Source: Methylobacterium sp. NMS14P
GTDB taxonomy: Bacteria > Pseudomonadota > Alphaproteobacteria > Rhizobiales > Beijerinckiaceae
Length of the DNA: 64,000 nucleotides
Reading direction: 5' to 3'
Assembly: GCF_028583545.1 (NCBI RefSeq)
Contig: NZ_CP087106.1
Location: forward strand, 4,088,501 to 4,152,500
Made by a program: the position numbers and the translations under genes
Shown here: in pieces, positions 6,610 through 14,814 of the stretch
Layout: each line of letters starts with the position of its first letter
Numbering within the stretch: position 1 is the stretch's first letter
Notes under the pieces: model-generated
Told to the model about the DNA's origin: nothing
What the model saw: the letters and a program-made list of their open reading frames with translations, nothing else
The model's database searches: none

Positions 6610-9360
6610 CTATCCCGTCGCCCCGAAGCCGACCGCGATGCAGTTGATCGACAGGAGCAGGGCCGACTTCACCGCCTCGCGCCGGTCCTCGTCGGTTTCC
6701 GCGCGGTAGCGGGCGAGCAGCTCGACCTGCTCGCGGCTGACCTGGTTGATGGTCGGGAGCCGGCCCTTCAGGCGGTCCCGGAACAGCGGGAAGCGCTCGG
6801 CCAGATCCGTCCCTCCGCTCACCCGCAGCACCATCTCGCGGGTGAGCGCGTACTCGGCCTCGATCATCGAGAAGATCCGGTCCCGGATCGACGCGTCCGG
6901 GACGAGGCCCGCGTAGGCGCGGGCGATGTCGAGATCGACCATCATCAGGGTCTTCTCGACCTCGTCGAGGACGAGGCGGAGGATGCGGGACTCGTTGAAC
7001 AGGCGCCTGAGGGTCGCCTCGCCGTCGCGGCCGCGCACCTCGAGGAAGCTCGCGAGCCCCGAGCCGACGCCGTACCAGCCGGTGATCACGTGCCGGTTCT
7101 GCGACCACGCGAACACCCAGGGGATCGCCCGGAGGTCCGAGAGCGAGCGCGCGCCGAAGCGGCGGGCCGGGCGCGAGCCGATGTTGAGGAGGGAGATCTC
7201 GTCCAGGGGGCTCGCCGCCTGGAAGTAGTCGACGAGTCCGTCGGTCTGGAGCAGCTGGACGTAGGCCGCCCTTGAGGCGCCCGCCAGCGCCTCGAGGGCG
7301 TCGTCGTGGCCCGGCCCCGCACGCTCGCCGTCGCCCGCCAGCGCGTGCTCGAACACCGAGGCCGCCAGCAGCTCCATCTGGTAGGCGGCCGTGCCGCGGT
7401 TGGCGTACTTGAACGAGACGACCTCGCCCTGCTCGGTGGTCCGGAACCGGCCGCGGATGGAGCCCGGCGGCTGGGCCATGATGCCCTTTTGGGTCGGCAC
7501 GCCGCCGCGGCTCACCGAGCCGCCGCGCCCGTGGAAGAAGGCGATCCCGACGCCGAGCTCCTCGCCGAGCCGGGTCAGCTTGCTCTGCGCCTTGTAGAGC
7601 TCCCAGTTGGCGGCGACGAAGCCGCCGTCCTTGTTGGAGTCGGAGTAGCCGATCATCACCTCCTGCACGCCGCCCTGCCAGCGGGTGGAGCGGCGGACAA
7701 CCGGCACGTTGAGCAGCGCCCGCATGATCGCCGGGGCGGCGCGCAGGTCGTCGATGGTCTCGAACAGGGGCACGATCGGCAGCGGGCAGATCTCGGTGCC
7801 GGCGGCGTCGAGGAACACCCCCGCCTCCTTGGCCAGCAGGTACGCGCCGAGCACGTCCTCCACCGAGCGGGTCATCGACAGCACGAAGGCGCCGAACGCC
7901 TCGCGGTCGAGGGCCTCGCGCATCTCGGCGACGAGGGCGAAGGTGGCCAGCGTCTCCCGGGCGGCGTCGGGCAGGTCCTCGAAGGACCGCTCGGGATCGC
8001 GCGGCCGGGCGAGCTCCGTGTCCAGCCACTGGCGCCACGCGGCCGAGCCGAGGGCCGGCGGCTCGCCGTCGCCGTTGCGCTGGCGCCAGAGGGCGTGGAG
8101 CGTGTCGGTGGTCCGGGTGGTGTTCTCGCGCAGGTCGAGGCGGACCGTCGAGAAGCGGAAGATCTCCACCATGCGCCGGACCGGGCGGACGAGGTCCCGC
8201 GCCAGCGCCCCGCACTTGGCCTCGGTCAGGCCGCGCTCCAGGGTGCGCAGATCCTCGATCAGCCCGTCCGCGCTCGCGTAGTCGGGACCGGAGGGATGCT
8301 CGCCCTCGTTGCGGGCGATGGTCGCCTCGATCTTGCGCGAGACGCAGGAGAGGTACTGGCGATAGGGCTCGCCCGGGTTGCGCCGGGTGATGGCGCGGGC
8401 TTGGCCGCTCTCGGCGAGGTTTCGGTCGAGTTCCGCGCGGAAGGCCTCGGGCAGCGGCAGCGAGCGCTCGGTGAGCGAGAGGGTCCGACCCAGCTCGCGG
8501 ACGCCGTCGCGGTAACGCGTGAGCGAGGCGAGCGCGTTGCGGTGCAGGGTCTGCCGGGTGACCGCCGCCGTGACGTAGGGGTTGCCGTCCCGGTCGCCGC
8601 CGATCCAGGAGCCGAACTGGAAGAACGGCGGCACCCGGAACTCCGTGCCCGGATAGGTCTCGGCCAGCGCCTCGTGCAGGGTCTCCAGGGTCTCGGGCAG
8701 CATCTCGAAGAGGGTCTCGTCGAAGAAGTGCAGCCCCCAGGCCACCTCCCGCTCGACGGTCGCCTTCTCCAGGTGCAGCTCGCCCGTCATCCAGACCAGC
8801 TCGATCTGGTCGCGCAGCGCGTTCATGAGCCCGTTGCGCTCGCGGTCGGTCCAGCGCGGCATCTCCAGCTCGCGCAGGACGAGGTAGATCCGGCGGAACT
8901 TCTCCAGCACCGTGACCCGCTTGCCCTCGGTCGGGTGGGCGGTGAGCGTCGGGCGGATGCGCAGGTCGCTGAGCAGCGCCTGGATCTTCTCCGGGGGCAC
9001 GCCCTGCCGGCGGGCATCCGCGAAGACCTTGGCGAAGGAGCCGCCGAGCGCGGCCCGGCCCTCCGTGCGCTCCACGTGGCGGCGCCGGCGCATCGCGGCG
9101 TTCTGCTCGGCGATGGAGATCAGCTGGAACCAGATGCCCTGAACCTGCAGCGCGCGCGCGAGCATCTGCGGCGAGAAGCGCGAGATGTCGGCCGTGCCGT
9201 GCAGGACCGCCTCGAGGTCGGGGTCGTGCCGGCGGGCGACGTCGAGCAGCGCCTGGAACAGGATGTCCAGCGCCTGCTCCGACGACGTGCCGACGATCAC
9301 CGGCGGCGCGAAGGCCGTGGCATCGACGAGACCTGGGGTTGCGTGAAGGGTGCGGGTCAT
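6610..9360 (-). CDS. ppc: Phosphoenolpyruvate carboxylase (serine cycle)
   Basis: Carboxylates PEP with bicarbonate to oxaloacetate, the CO2-fixing step of the serine cycle. The 916-residue protein is full length. Catalytic landmarks: LTAHPTEGKR with the catalytic His at 142, GSWIGGDRDGNP, the flexible-loop segment FHGRGGSVSRGG, and TEQGEVVSFKYANRG. The C-terminus reads CIAVGFGATG where most PEP carboxylases end in a GMRNTG-type sequence, so the Asn that binds the allosteric inhibitor aspartate in the E. coli enzyme appears replaced by Ala. The gene lies downstream of mtkAB and upstream of mcl. Confidence 0.96.
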   Translation of the reverse strand: MTRTLHATPGLVDATAFAPPVIVGTSSEQALDILFQALLDVARRHDPDLEAVLHGTADISRFSPQMLARALQVQGIWFQLISIAEQNAAMRRRRHVERTEGRAALGGSFAKVFADARRQGVPPEKIQALLSDLRIRPTLTAHPTEGKRVTVLEKFRRIYLVLRELEMPRWTDRERNGLMNALRDQIELVWMTGELHLEKATVEREVAWGLHFFDETLFEMLPETLETLHEALAETYPGTEFRVPPFFQFGSWIGGDRDGNPYVTAAVTRQTLHRNALASLTRYRDGVRELGRTLSLTERSLPLPEAFRAELDRNLAESGQARAITRRNPGEPYRQYLSCVSRKIEATIARNEGEHPSGPDYASADGLIEDLRTLERGLTEAKCGALARDLVRPVRRMVEIFRFSTVRLDLRENTTRTTDTLHALWRQRNGDGEPPALGSAAWRQWLDTELARPRDPERSFEDLPDAARETLATFALVAEMREALDREAFGAFVLSMTRSVEDVLGAYLLAKEAGVFLDAAGTEICPLPIVPLFETIDDLRAAPAIMRALLNVPVVRRSTRWQGGVQEVMIGYSDSNKDGGFVAANWELYKAQSKLTRLGEELGVGIAFFHGRGGSVSRGGVPTQKGIMAQPPGSIRGRFRTTEQGEVVSFKYANRGTAAYQMELLAASVFEHALAGDGERAGPGHDDALEALAGASRAAYVQLLQTDGLVDYFQAASPLDEISLLNIGSRPARRFGARSLSDLRAIPWVFAWSQNRHVITGWYGVGSGLASFLEVRGRDGEATLRRLFNESRILRLVLDEVEKTLMMVDLDIARAYAGLVPDASIRDRIFSMIEAEYALTREMVLRVSGGTDLAERFPLFRDRLKGRLPTINQVSREQVELLARYRAETDEDRREAVKSALLLSINCIAVGFGATG

Positions 9361-9467
9361 GGGGCCACCTCGTGGCGCATGGTCTTTTTCGAGGATGTTC
9401 AGCGCGGAGCGTCGTCACCGCCGCGACCGGGAGGGACACGCATCGGCCGGTGCCCGGCGCGACGAGC

Positions 9468-9491
9468 CCCCTCTCCCGCCCGGGAGAGGGG
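9468..9491. repeat. CCCTCTCCCG-family palindrome, mtkB-ppc spacer
   Basis: An 11-bp perfect inverted repeat (CCCCTCTCCCG / CGGGAGAGGGG) with a 2-base loop lies 40 bases past the mtkB stop in the 170-base spacer before ppc. This is the cleanest copy of the repeat family in this cluster. Confidence 0.75.
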
Positions 9492-9532
9492 ACCCACGCC
9501 GCATTCCGTGACTGTGCGGCGGGCCGGCCGCG

Positions 9533-10423
9533 CTACGCCGCCCGGGCGAGCACGTCGGCCACCGTCTGCCCGAACGAGCCCGGATCCGGCGCCACGGTCA
9601 GCCCGTAGGAGCGCATGATCTCGGCCTTCTCGGCGGCGCTGTCGCCGGCCGCCGAGATGATCGCGCCGGCGTGGCCCATGCGGCGCCCCTTCGGCGCGGT
9701 CAGCCCGGCCACGAAGCCGATCACCGGCTTCGACATGTTCTCGCGGATCCAGGCCGAGGCCTCGGCCTCCTGCGGGCCGCCGATCTCGCCGATCATCAGC
9801 ACCGCGTCGGTGTCCGGGTCGGTCTCGAACAGGGCGAGGTGGTCGAGGAACGACGAGCCGTTGATCGGGTCGCCGCCGATGCCCACCGAGGTCGAGATAC
9901 CCAGCCCGAGCTCCTTGAGCTGGGAGGCGGCCTCGTAGCCGAGCGTGCCCGAGCGGGAGATCACCCCGACATTGCCCGGGAGGTAGATGTGGCCGGGCAT
10001 GATGCCGAGCATCGCCTTGCCGGGCGAGATGATGCCGGCGCAGTTCGGGCCGACCACCATGGTCCGCTTCTCTTTCGGGTAGCGGTACAGGTAGCGCTTC
10101 ACCCGCATCATGTCCTGGGCCGGGATGCCGTCGGTGATCGAGCAGACCAGCCGCAGCCCGGCATCGGCCGCCTCCATGATGGCGTCCGCCGCGAAGGGGG
10201 GCGCCACGAAGGTGATCGAGGTCGTGGCCCCGGTCGCCGCCACCGCTTCCTTGACGGTGTTGAACACCGGCAGGCCGAGATGGGTGCGCCCGCCCTTGCC
10301 CGGGGTGACGCCGCCGACGACGTTCGTGCCGTAGTCGAGCATCTCCTTGGCGTGGAAGGTGCCCTTGTCGCCCGTGATGCCCTGGACGATGATCGGGGTG
10401 GTCTCGTCGATGAGGATGCTCAT
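9533..10423 (-). CDS. mtkB: Malate thiokinase (malate-CoA ligase), alpha subunit
   Basis: With MtkA it activates malate to malyl-CoA using ATP and CoA. The 296-residue chain is homologous to succinyl-CoA synthetase alpha (SucD): N-terminal CoA-binding Rossmann domain (IIVQGITGDKGTFHA, VVGGVTPGKGG), the VGPNCAGIISPGKAMLG loop, and the phosphohistidine motif RRMGHAGAIISAAG with the active His at 251. Placement beside ppc and mcl, not beside TCA-cycle genes, supports malate rather than succinate as substrate. It begins 18 bases after mtkA. Confidence 0.94.
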   Translation of the reverse strand: MSILIDETTPIIVQGITGDKGTFHAKEMLDYGTNVVGGVTPGKGGRTHLGLPVFNTVKEAVAATGATTSITFVAPPFAADAIMEAADAGLRLVCSITDGIPAQDMMRVKRYLYRYPKEKRTMVVGPNCAGIISPGKAMLGIMPGHIYLPGNVGVISRSGTLGYEAASQLKELGLGISTSVGIGGDPINGSSFLDHLALFETDPDTDAVLMIGEIGGPQEAEASAWIRENMSKPVIGFVAGLTAPKGRRMGHAGAIISAAGDSAAEKAEIMRSYGLTVAPDPGSFGQTVADVLARAA

Positions 10424-10441
10424 GGCGCGGTCTCCCCCCTC

Positions 10442-11620
10442 TCAGTGGTGCGTCTTGGCGGCGTCGCAGGCGTCGACCGCCTTCTTGGCCGCCTCCGCCA
10501 GGGTGTCGGCCGTGATCAGGTCGAGGCCGCTCTCGGCCAGGATCTTCTTGCCCGCCTCCACGTTCGTGCCGGCGAGGCGCACCACCAGCGGCACGTCGAT
10601 CTTCACCTCGCGGGCGGCCTGGACGACGCCCTCGGCGACCCAGTCGCAGCGGTTGATGCCGGCGAAGATGTTGACGAGGATCGCCTTCACGTTGCGGTCC
10701 GACAGGACCAGCCGGAAGGCCGTCGCGACGCGTTCCGGAGACGCACCACCGCCGACATCCAGGAAATTCGCCGGCTCGCCGCCGGCGTGCTTGATCATGT
10801 CCATGGTGGCCATGGCGAGGCCGGCGCCGTTGACGATGCAGCCGATCTCCCCCTCGAGGCCGATGTAGCTGAGGTTGTGCTCGGCGGCCTGGGCCTCGCG
10901 GGGGTCGCCCTGCGACGGGTCGTGCATGTCGGCGATGCCCGGCCGGCGGAACATCGCGTTGTCGTCGAAGCTCATCTTGGCGTCGAGCGCCAGCACCCGG
11001 TCGTCCTTGGTGACGACGAGCGGGTTGATCTCCAGCATGGTGCCGTCGCAGTCGCGGAACGCCCGGTAGGCGTTCATGATCGTCTTCACCGCGGCCGAGA
11101 CCTGCTTGATGTTCAGCCCGAGCTGGAAGGCGATCTCCCGCGCCTGGAACTGCTGCAGGCCGACCGCCGGCTCGACCACCACCTGGATGAGCGAGTCCGG
11201 CTCCTTGGCGGAGATCTCCTCGATGTCCATGCCGCCGCGCTGGCTGGCGATGACCCGAACGCGCTCGGCCTTCCGGTCCAGCACGTAGCCGAGGTAGAGC
11301 TCGCGCTCGAACGGGTCGGCGGTCTCGACGTAGACGCGCTGCACCGGCTTGCCCTCGGGGCCGGTCTGGTGCGTCACGAGGCGCTTGCCGAGGAGGTCCT
11401 TGGCGGCGTCGCGGACCTCGTTGTAGGTCCGGCACAGCTTGATGCCGCCGGCCTTGCCGCGGGCGCCGGCGTGGATCTGCGCCTTGACGGCCCAGAACGA
11501 GCCGCCGAGCTCGGTGGCGGCGTAGACCGCCTGGTCCGGACTGAACGCGATGGCCCCTTTCGGGACGGCCACGCCGAAGCTCGCGAGCAGCTCCTTGGCC
11601 TGATACTCGTGGACGTCCAT
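10442..11620 (-). CDS. mtkA: Malate thiokinase (malate-CoA ligase), beta subunit
   Basis: ATP-grasp partner of MtkB in malyl-CoA synthesis. The 392-residue protein opens with [17 protein letters not shown], the standard start of SucC-type subunits, continues with the ATP-grasp segment [15 protein letters not shown] and the EINPLVV metal/nucleotide motif, and ends with the CoA-ligase domain containing [15 protein letters not shown]. The start at 11620 is supported by GGAGGAGG eight bases upstream; the frame continues upstream to 11665 but without homology. First gene of the probable mtkA-mtkB-ppc-mcl transcript, preceded by a promoter candidate. Confidence 0.95.
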   Translation of the reverse strand: MDVHEYQAKELLASFGVAVPKGAIAFSPDQAVYAATELGGSFWAVKAQIHAGARGKAGGIKLCRTYNEVRDAAKDLLGKRLVTHQTGPEGKPVQRVYVETADPFERELYLGYVLDRKAERVRVIASQRGGMDIEEISAKEPDSLIQVVVEPAVGLQQFQAREIAFQLGLNIKQVSAAVKTIMNAYRAFRDCDGTMLEINPLVVTKDDRVLALDAKMSFDDNAMFRRPGIADMHDPSQGDPREAQAAEHNLSYIGLEGEIGCIVNGAGLAMATMDMIKHAGGEPANFLDVGGGASPERVATAFRLVLSDRNVKAILVNIFAGINRCDWVAEGVVQAAREVKIDVPLVVRLAGTNVEAGKKILAESGLDLITADTLAEAAKKAVDACDAAKTHH

Positions 11621-11668
11621 TCGGCGCCTCCTCCGCGGTTCGTTGCCGCCGTTGACGCCCTTCACTTT

Positions 11669-11696
11669 AGTTGAGTCGAAAGATTACGCCCGTCAA
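11669..11696 (-). promoter_or_regulatory. Candidate sigma-70 promoter upstream of mtkA
   Basis: On the minus strand TTGACG (11696-11691) and TCAACT (11674-11669) are separated by 16 bases, about 50 bases before the mtkA start. The -35 matches consensus at five of six positions, the -10 at three. It lies in a locally AT-richer stretch directly downstream of the fch terminator, which is where a second promoter in the cluster would be expected. Confidence 0.4.
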
Positions 11697-11772
11697 ATTT
11701 TTTAAGCAGCTGATTGACCGAGACTTTTTCGCGGCCGCAGCACGGACCGTATTCGACATTGCGGTGCAGCAT

Positions 11773-11814
11773 ACAGAAAAACAACGAGGCCGGGGCGTGA
11801 TGCACCCGGCCTCG
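11773..11814 (-). terminator. Rho-independent terminator downstream of fch
   Basis: A perfect 10-bp inverted repeat, CGAGGCCGGG / CCCGGCCTCG (11785-11814), is followed on the minus strand by TTGTTTTTCTG, giving a classic stem plus U-tract. It lies about 205 bases past the fch stop and would separate sgaA-hprA-mtdA-fch from mtkA-mtkB-ppc-mcl. Confidence 0.8.
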
Positions 11815-11867
11815 ACTGTTGGATCAATACAAAGTTCGTTGGAACGCCTCGTTCAGGACGCTCTGTC

Positions 11868-11961
11868 CGTCATCGAGAGCGCAGCGAAGCGACCCAGGGC
11901 AGCGCGACCCCTGCGAGGGTGGCGCCGACTGGATTGCTTCGCTGCGCTGGCAAAGACGGCA
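11868..11961. repeat. Dispersed ~95-bp palindromic repeat, copy A
   Basis: The outer arms read GAGCGCAGCGAAG... and ...GGATTGCTTCGCTGCGCT, forming an imperfect long hairpin around an AGGGCAGCGCG core. Related copies occur at 28984-29077 (inverted) and 54658-54750. It sits between the fch stop and its terminator in the 399-base fch-mtkA spacer. An open frame runs through it on the plus strand but looks like chance. Confidence 0.85.
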
Positions 11962-12019
11962 GCATCGACGGGGCCGACCGGACACGCTGTGAAGCGTGGC
12001 GCTGACCCAAGTCGCCGAT

Positions 12020-12661
12020 TCAGTTCACCTTGTCCTTGACGACGGCGTAGACCTTCTCGGTGAGCGCACCGGCCTCGCCGAGCAGTTCCTCAAGCTCCTT
12101 CAGCCGCTCGTCGGCGAAGTCCCGGTCCTCGAGACCTTTCGCGTTGACGTAGACGTTGAGGGCCGCGCTGCGCAGGCCGGCATAGGCGGAGAGCACCGCC
12201 ACGCCGGCATCCGACACGACGTTGAGGTTGCCCTTGTCGGCCGTGATCGCCGCGAGGTCGATCACCGCGCGGCAGGCCCGGCAGCAGGCGAGCGGCACGT
12301 CGCAGGCGGTCTTGAGCGCCGCCTGGATCTTCTCCGCACGCGCGGCCTTCTCGTCGTCGGTGGCCTTGGGCAGGCCGTAGGCGCCCATCACGGCGTCGAA
12401 GGCCTGGACGTCCTCGCCGATCATGCCGGTGAGCACGACCCGCAGGCCCTCGGACTTGGCCAGCACGTCCTTCAGCTCGGCCTCGACCTCGACGTACTTC
12501 TTCTTGCCGATGGTGAGGTTGCAGACCATCGACACCAGGGCCGCGCCCATGGCGCAGGAGATCGCCGCCGCGCCGCCGCCGCCGGGGGTCGGGGCGGCGC
12601 TCGCCAGCTCCGTCAGGAACTTTTCGATGCTGTCGGTCTCGGGGCGATGCGTCTCGGTCAC
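12020..12661 (-). CDS. fch: Methenyltetrahydrofolate cyclohydrolase
   Basis: Interconverts methenyl-H4F and formyl-H4F, linking formate assimilation to the serine cycle. The 213-residue protein belongs to the FTCD-C/Fch family: SIEKFLTELASAAPTPGGG (residues 11-29) is its N-terminal signature, followed by the SCAMGAALVSMVCNLT helix and KTACDVPLACCRACRAV. It lacks a dehydrogenase domain, as expected beside a separate mtdA. Ten bases separate it from mtdA upstream. A terminator and a dispersed repeat lie downstream. Confidence 0.96.
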   Translation of the reverse strand: MTETHRPETDSIEKFLTELASAAPTPGGGGAAAISCAMGAALVSMVCNLTIGKKKYVEVEAELKDVLAKSEGLRVVLTGMIGEDVQAFDAVMGAYGLPKATDDEKAARAEKIQAALKTACDVPLACCRACRAVIDLAAITADKGNLNVVSDAGVAVLSAYAGLRSAALNVYVNAKGLEDRDFADERLKELEELLGEAGALTEKVYAVVKDKVN

Positions 12662-12671
12662 CGGCGCCTCC

Positions 12672-13535
12672 TCAGGCCATCGTCTTGGCGAGGGCGTAGA
12701 TCTCCTCGGCGTCGAGCACCTTGTCGGTGCTCTCGAAGAGCTGACCGACGCAGGCGCGGTGCAGCTTGAGCTTCAGGCCGCCGATGCCCAGCGCGCCGAA
12801 GGCCTGCTTGCCGTTGCGCTCCTTGCCCTTGTCCATCACGTCGATGCCGCCGATGCCCGTCGGGGGCTGGGCGTTGTAGTCGGCGACGAACTCGATGGAC
12901 GATTCCTGCGCCCAGGCCGCTTCCGGCAGCAGCTCGACGCCGATGGCGCCGGCCGTGAACACGAGGTTCGTGCCCTTGACCAGGGCGATGCGGGACGCCT
13001 CGTCGGGGGTGGCGGCGGCCTTCACGTTGACCTTGAAGCGCGTGTTGATCTGGTCCGCGGCGGCCTGGGTCTTGTCCAGCGCGCGGCCCGCGATGGTGAC
13101 CTCGGCGCCCTCGCCGGCGAGCAGCGCGGCCGAGCGCATGCCGACCGGGCCGGTGCCCGCCAGCACGACGGCCTTCTTGCCCTGGAGCGACCCGGCGGCC
13201 TTGGCGACCAGCGCCACGCCCGCGGCGGCCGTGGTGTTCGAGCCGTTGGAGTCGAGCATCACCGAGACCCGGAAGGGGCCGAAGAAGCGCTTCTTGACGG
13301 CGGTGAACAGCGCCTCGCCCGCCGCCATGCTGCCGCCGCCGACGAAGATCGCCGTCGACTTCTTCTCGGAGCCGCCGCGGGTGTAGATCGTGCCGTCGAC
13401 CAGCGCGCCGACATTGTCGGGATTCACGCCGCCGTAGCCGGTGATGTGGTCGGCGCCGCCGTCGTAGCCGACCACCGTGTCGAACACGTTCGGCACGGCA
13501 TCGGTGTCGAACAGGAACAGCAGCTTCTTCGTCAC
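12672..13535 (-). CDS. mtdA: NADP-dependent methylene-H4F/methylene-H4MPT dehydrogenase
   Basis: Oxidises or reduces methylene-tetrahydrofolate with NADP and, in Methylorubrum, also the methanopterin analogue, so it sits at the junction of C1 oxidation and assimilation. The 287-residue chain has the MtdA N-terminal domain (LFLFDTDAVPNVFDTVVGYD), a Rossmann motif VVLAGTGPVGMRSA (about 123-136) and a following AGRALDK loop whose Arg fits NADP preference. It lies between hprA and fch in canonical serine-cycle order. Two copies of the CCCTCTCCCG repeat lie between hprA and this gene. Confidence 0.96.
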   Translation of the reverse strand: MTKKLLFLFDTDAVPNVFDTVVGYDGGADHITGYGGVNPDNVGALVDGTIYTRGGSEKKSTAIFVGGGSMAAGEALFTAVKKRFFGPFRVSVMLDSNGSNTTAAAGVALVAKAAGSLQGKKAVVLAGTGPVGMRSAALLAGEGAEVTIAGRALDKTQAAADQINTRFKVNVKAAATPDEASRIALVKGTNLVFTAGAIGVELLPEAAWAQESSIEFVADYNAQPPTGIGGIDVMDKGKERNGKQAFGALGIGGLKLKLHRACVGQLFESTDKVLDAEEIYALAKTMA

Positions 13536-13663
13536 GATTCGGACCTTTCTGTCGCGCCCTGCGGCGCTATCGTCTTGTTTTCAAAGGGCGGGCGCACCGA
13601 GCGACCCGTTCGCGCCATGGTGCGCCCGAGGCTTCAGATGGCCGACGGGGCGAGGCGCGGTTC

Positions 13664-13759
13664 CCCTCTCCCGTGCGGGCGAGGGACAGGGTGAGGGGCG
13701 TGCCTCACCCGGAGAGTTCTCCTCCCTCACCCCAACCCTCTCCCGACCGGGAGAGGGGG
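13664..13759. repeat. Paired CCCTCTCCCG-family repeats, hprA-mtdA spacer
   Basis: Two palindrome units lie in tandem: an imperfect one near 13664-13683 and a perfect 10-bp one (CCCTCTCCCG / CGGGAGAGGG, 13736-13757), joined by GGGTGAGG / CCTCACCC arms that are themselves complementary. The whole could fold into a compound hairpin immediately past the hprA stop. Confidence 0.75.
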
Positions 13760-13769
13760 CCTGTCGCGC

Positions 13770-14711
13770 CTACTCGACCACGTTCTGCGGCTTGCCCGCC
13801 ACGAAGGCCTCGACGTTGTCGACGAGCTGGTCGGCCAGGATCTGCATCGCCTCCTTGCTCGCCCAGGCGACGTGCGGCGTGACGATCAGGTTCGGCAGGT
13901 CGGCCTCGCACAGGATGTTGCCGTCCTTGGGCGGCTCCTGCGCCACCACGTCGAACCCGGCGCCCGCGATCGTGCCGTCCTTGAGCGCCTCGAGCAGCGC
14001 CGCCTCGTCCACGAGCCCGCCCCGGGCCGTGTTGATGAGGATGGCGCTCTTCTTCATCTTCTTGAGCTCGGCGGCGCCGATCATCCCCTTGGTGTCGGGG
14101 GTCAGCGGCACGTGCAGCGTGATCACGTCGGACTGCGCCAGGATCGTCTCGAAGTCGACCAGCCCGTCCTGCGGGAACACGTCGTAGGCGATGACCTTCA
14201 TGCCGAGCGCCTCGGCGCGCTTGGCGATCGACTTGCCCAGCGCCCCGTAGCCGACGATGCCGAGCGTCGAGCCGGCGATGTCGTAGATCGGGTAGTCGAA
14301 GTAGCAGAACTGCTTGGACTTCGCCCAGTCGCCGCGCCGCACCGAGTTGGCGTAGGGCACGATCGCCCGGCGCAGGGCGAACATCAGCCCGACCACGTGC
14401 TCCGGCACGGTGTTGAACGCGTAGTTGCGGATGTTGACGACCGTGACCCCCTGGGCCTTGGCCTGGGCCTTGTCGACCACGTCGGTGCCGGTGGCGGCGA
14501 CCGCGATCAGCTTCAGGTCGGGGAGCTGCTTCAGGGTCTCGGCCCGCATCGGGACCTTGTTGATCAGCGCGATCTCCGCGCCCTGGAGGCGGGAGACGAT
14601 CTCTTCCGGCGTCCAGGTCGACTCGTGCTCGACGTATTCGTGCGGGAAGTTGAACGGTCGGACCCTGGCATCGAGGGATTCACGATCCAGGAACACGATC
14701 TTCTTGGTCAT
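13770..14711 (-). CDS. hprA: Hydroxypyruvate reductase (D-glycerate dehydrogenase)
   Basis: Reduces hydroxypyruvate to D-glycerate with NAD(P)H, the step after serine-glyoxylate transamination. The 313-residue protein is a D-isomer-specific 2-hydroxyacid dehydrogenase: nucleotide motif GIVGYGALGKSIAKR, catalytic Arg in NTARGGLVDE, and catalytic His in VTPHVAWAS near the C-terminus. It follows sgaA by about 100 bases containing a hairpin, and precedes mtdA. Confidence 0.96.
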   Translation of the reverse strand: MTKKIVFLDRESLDARVRPFNFPHEYVEHESTWTPEEIVSRLQGAEIALINKVPMRAETLKQLPDLKLIAVAATGTDVVDKAQAKAQGVTVVNIRNYAFNTVPEHVVGLMFALRRAIVPYANSVRRGDWAKSKQFCYFDYPIYDIAGSTLGIVGYGALGKSIAKRAEALGMKVIAYDVFPQDGLVDFETILAQSDVITLHVPLTPDTKGMIGAAELKKMKKSAILINTARGGLVDEAALLEALKDGTIAGAGFDVVAQEPPKDGNILCEADLPNLIVTPHVAWASKEAMQILADQLVDNVEAFVAGKPQNVVE

Positions 14712-14768
14712 AGGACCCCTCTCGTACGACGGGCGGCTTCCTCGATAGTCTTGTTCTTACTTGCGCGT

Positions 14769-14800
14769 CGGGGCGGGCCCGGCAACCCGGTCCCGCCCCG
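14769..14800 (-). terminator. Hairpin in sgaA-hprA spacer
   Basis: CGGGGCGGG pairs with CCCGCCCCG, extended after one mismatch by a further 4 bp around a GTTG loop on the minus strand, directly after the sgaA stop. There is no U-tract, so it is more likely an RNA-processing or attenuation element than a full terminator. Confidence 0.5.
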
Positions 14801-14814
14801 ATCGCGTGCGCCGA

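Noticed and set aside
7306..9618. 770-codon frame antisense to ppc
   Set aside because: Low-complexity translation with no motifs; the PEP carboxylase on the other strand has all catalytic signatures.
9671..11674. 667-codon frame antisense to mtkB/mtkA
   Set aside because: Shadow frame; the ligase subunits are unmistakable on the minus strand.
11671..12039. 122-codon plus-strand frame in the fch-mtkA spacer
   Set aside because: It runs through a terminator and a dispersed repeat, lacks a ribosome site and resembles no protein.
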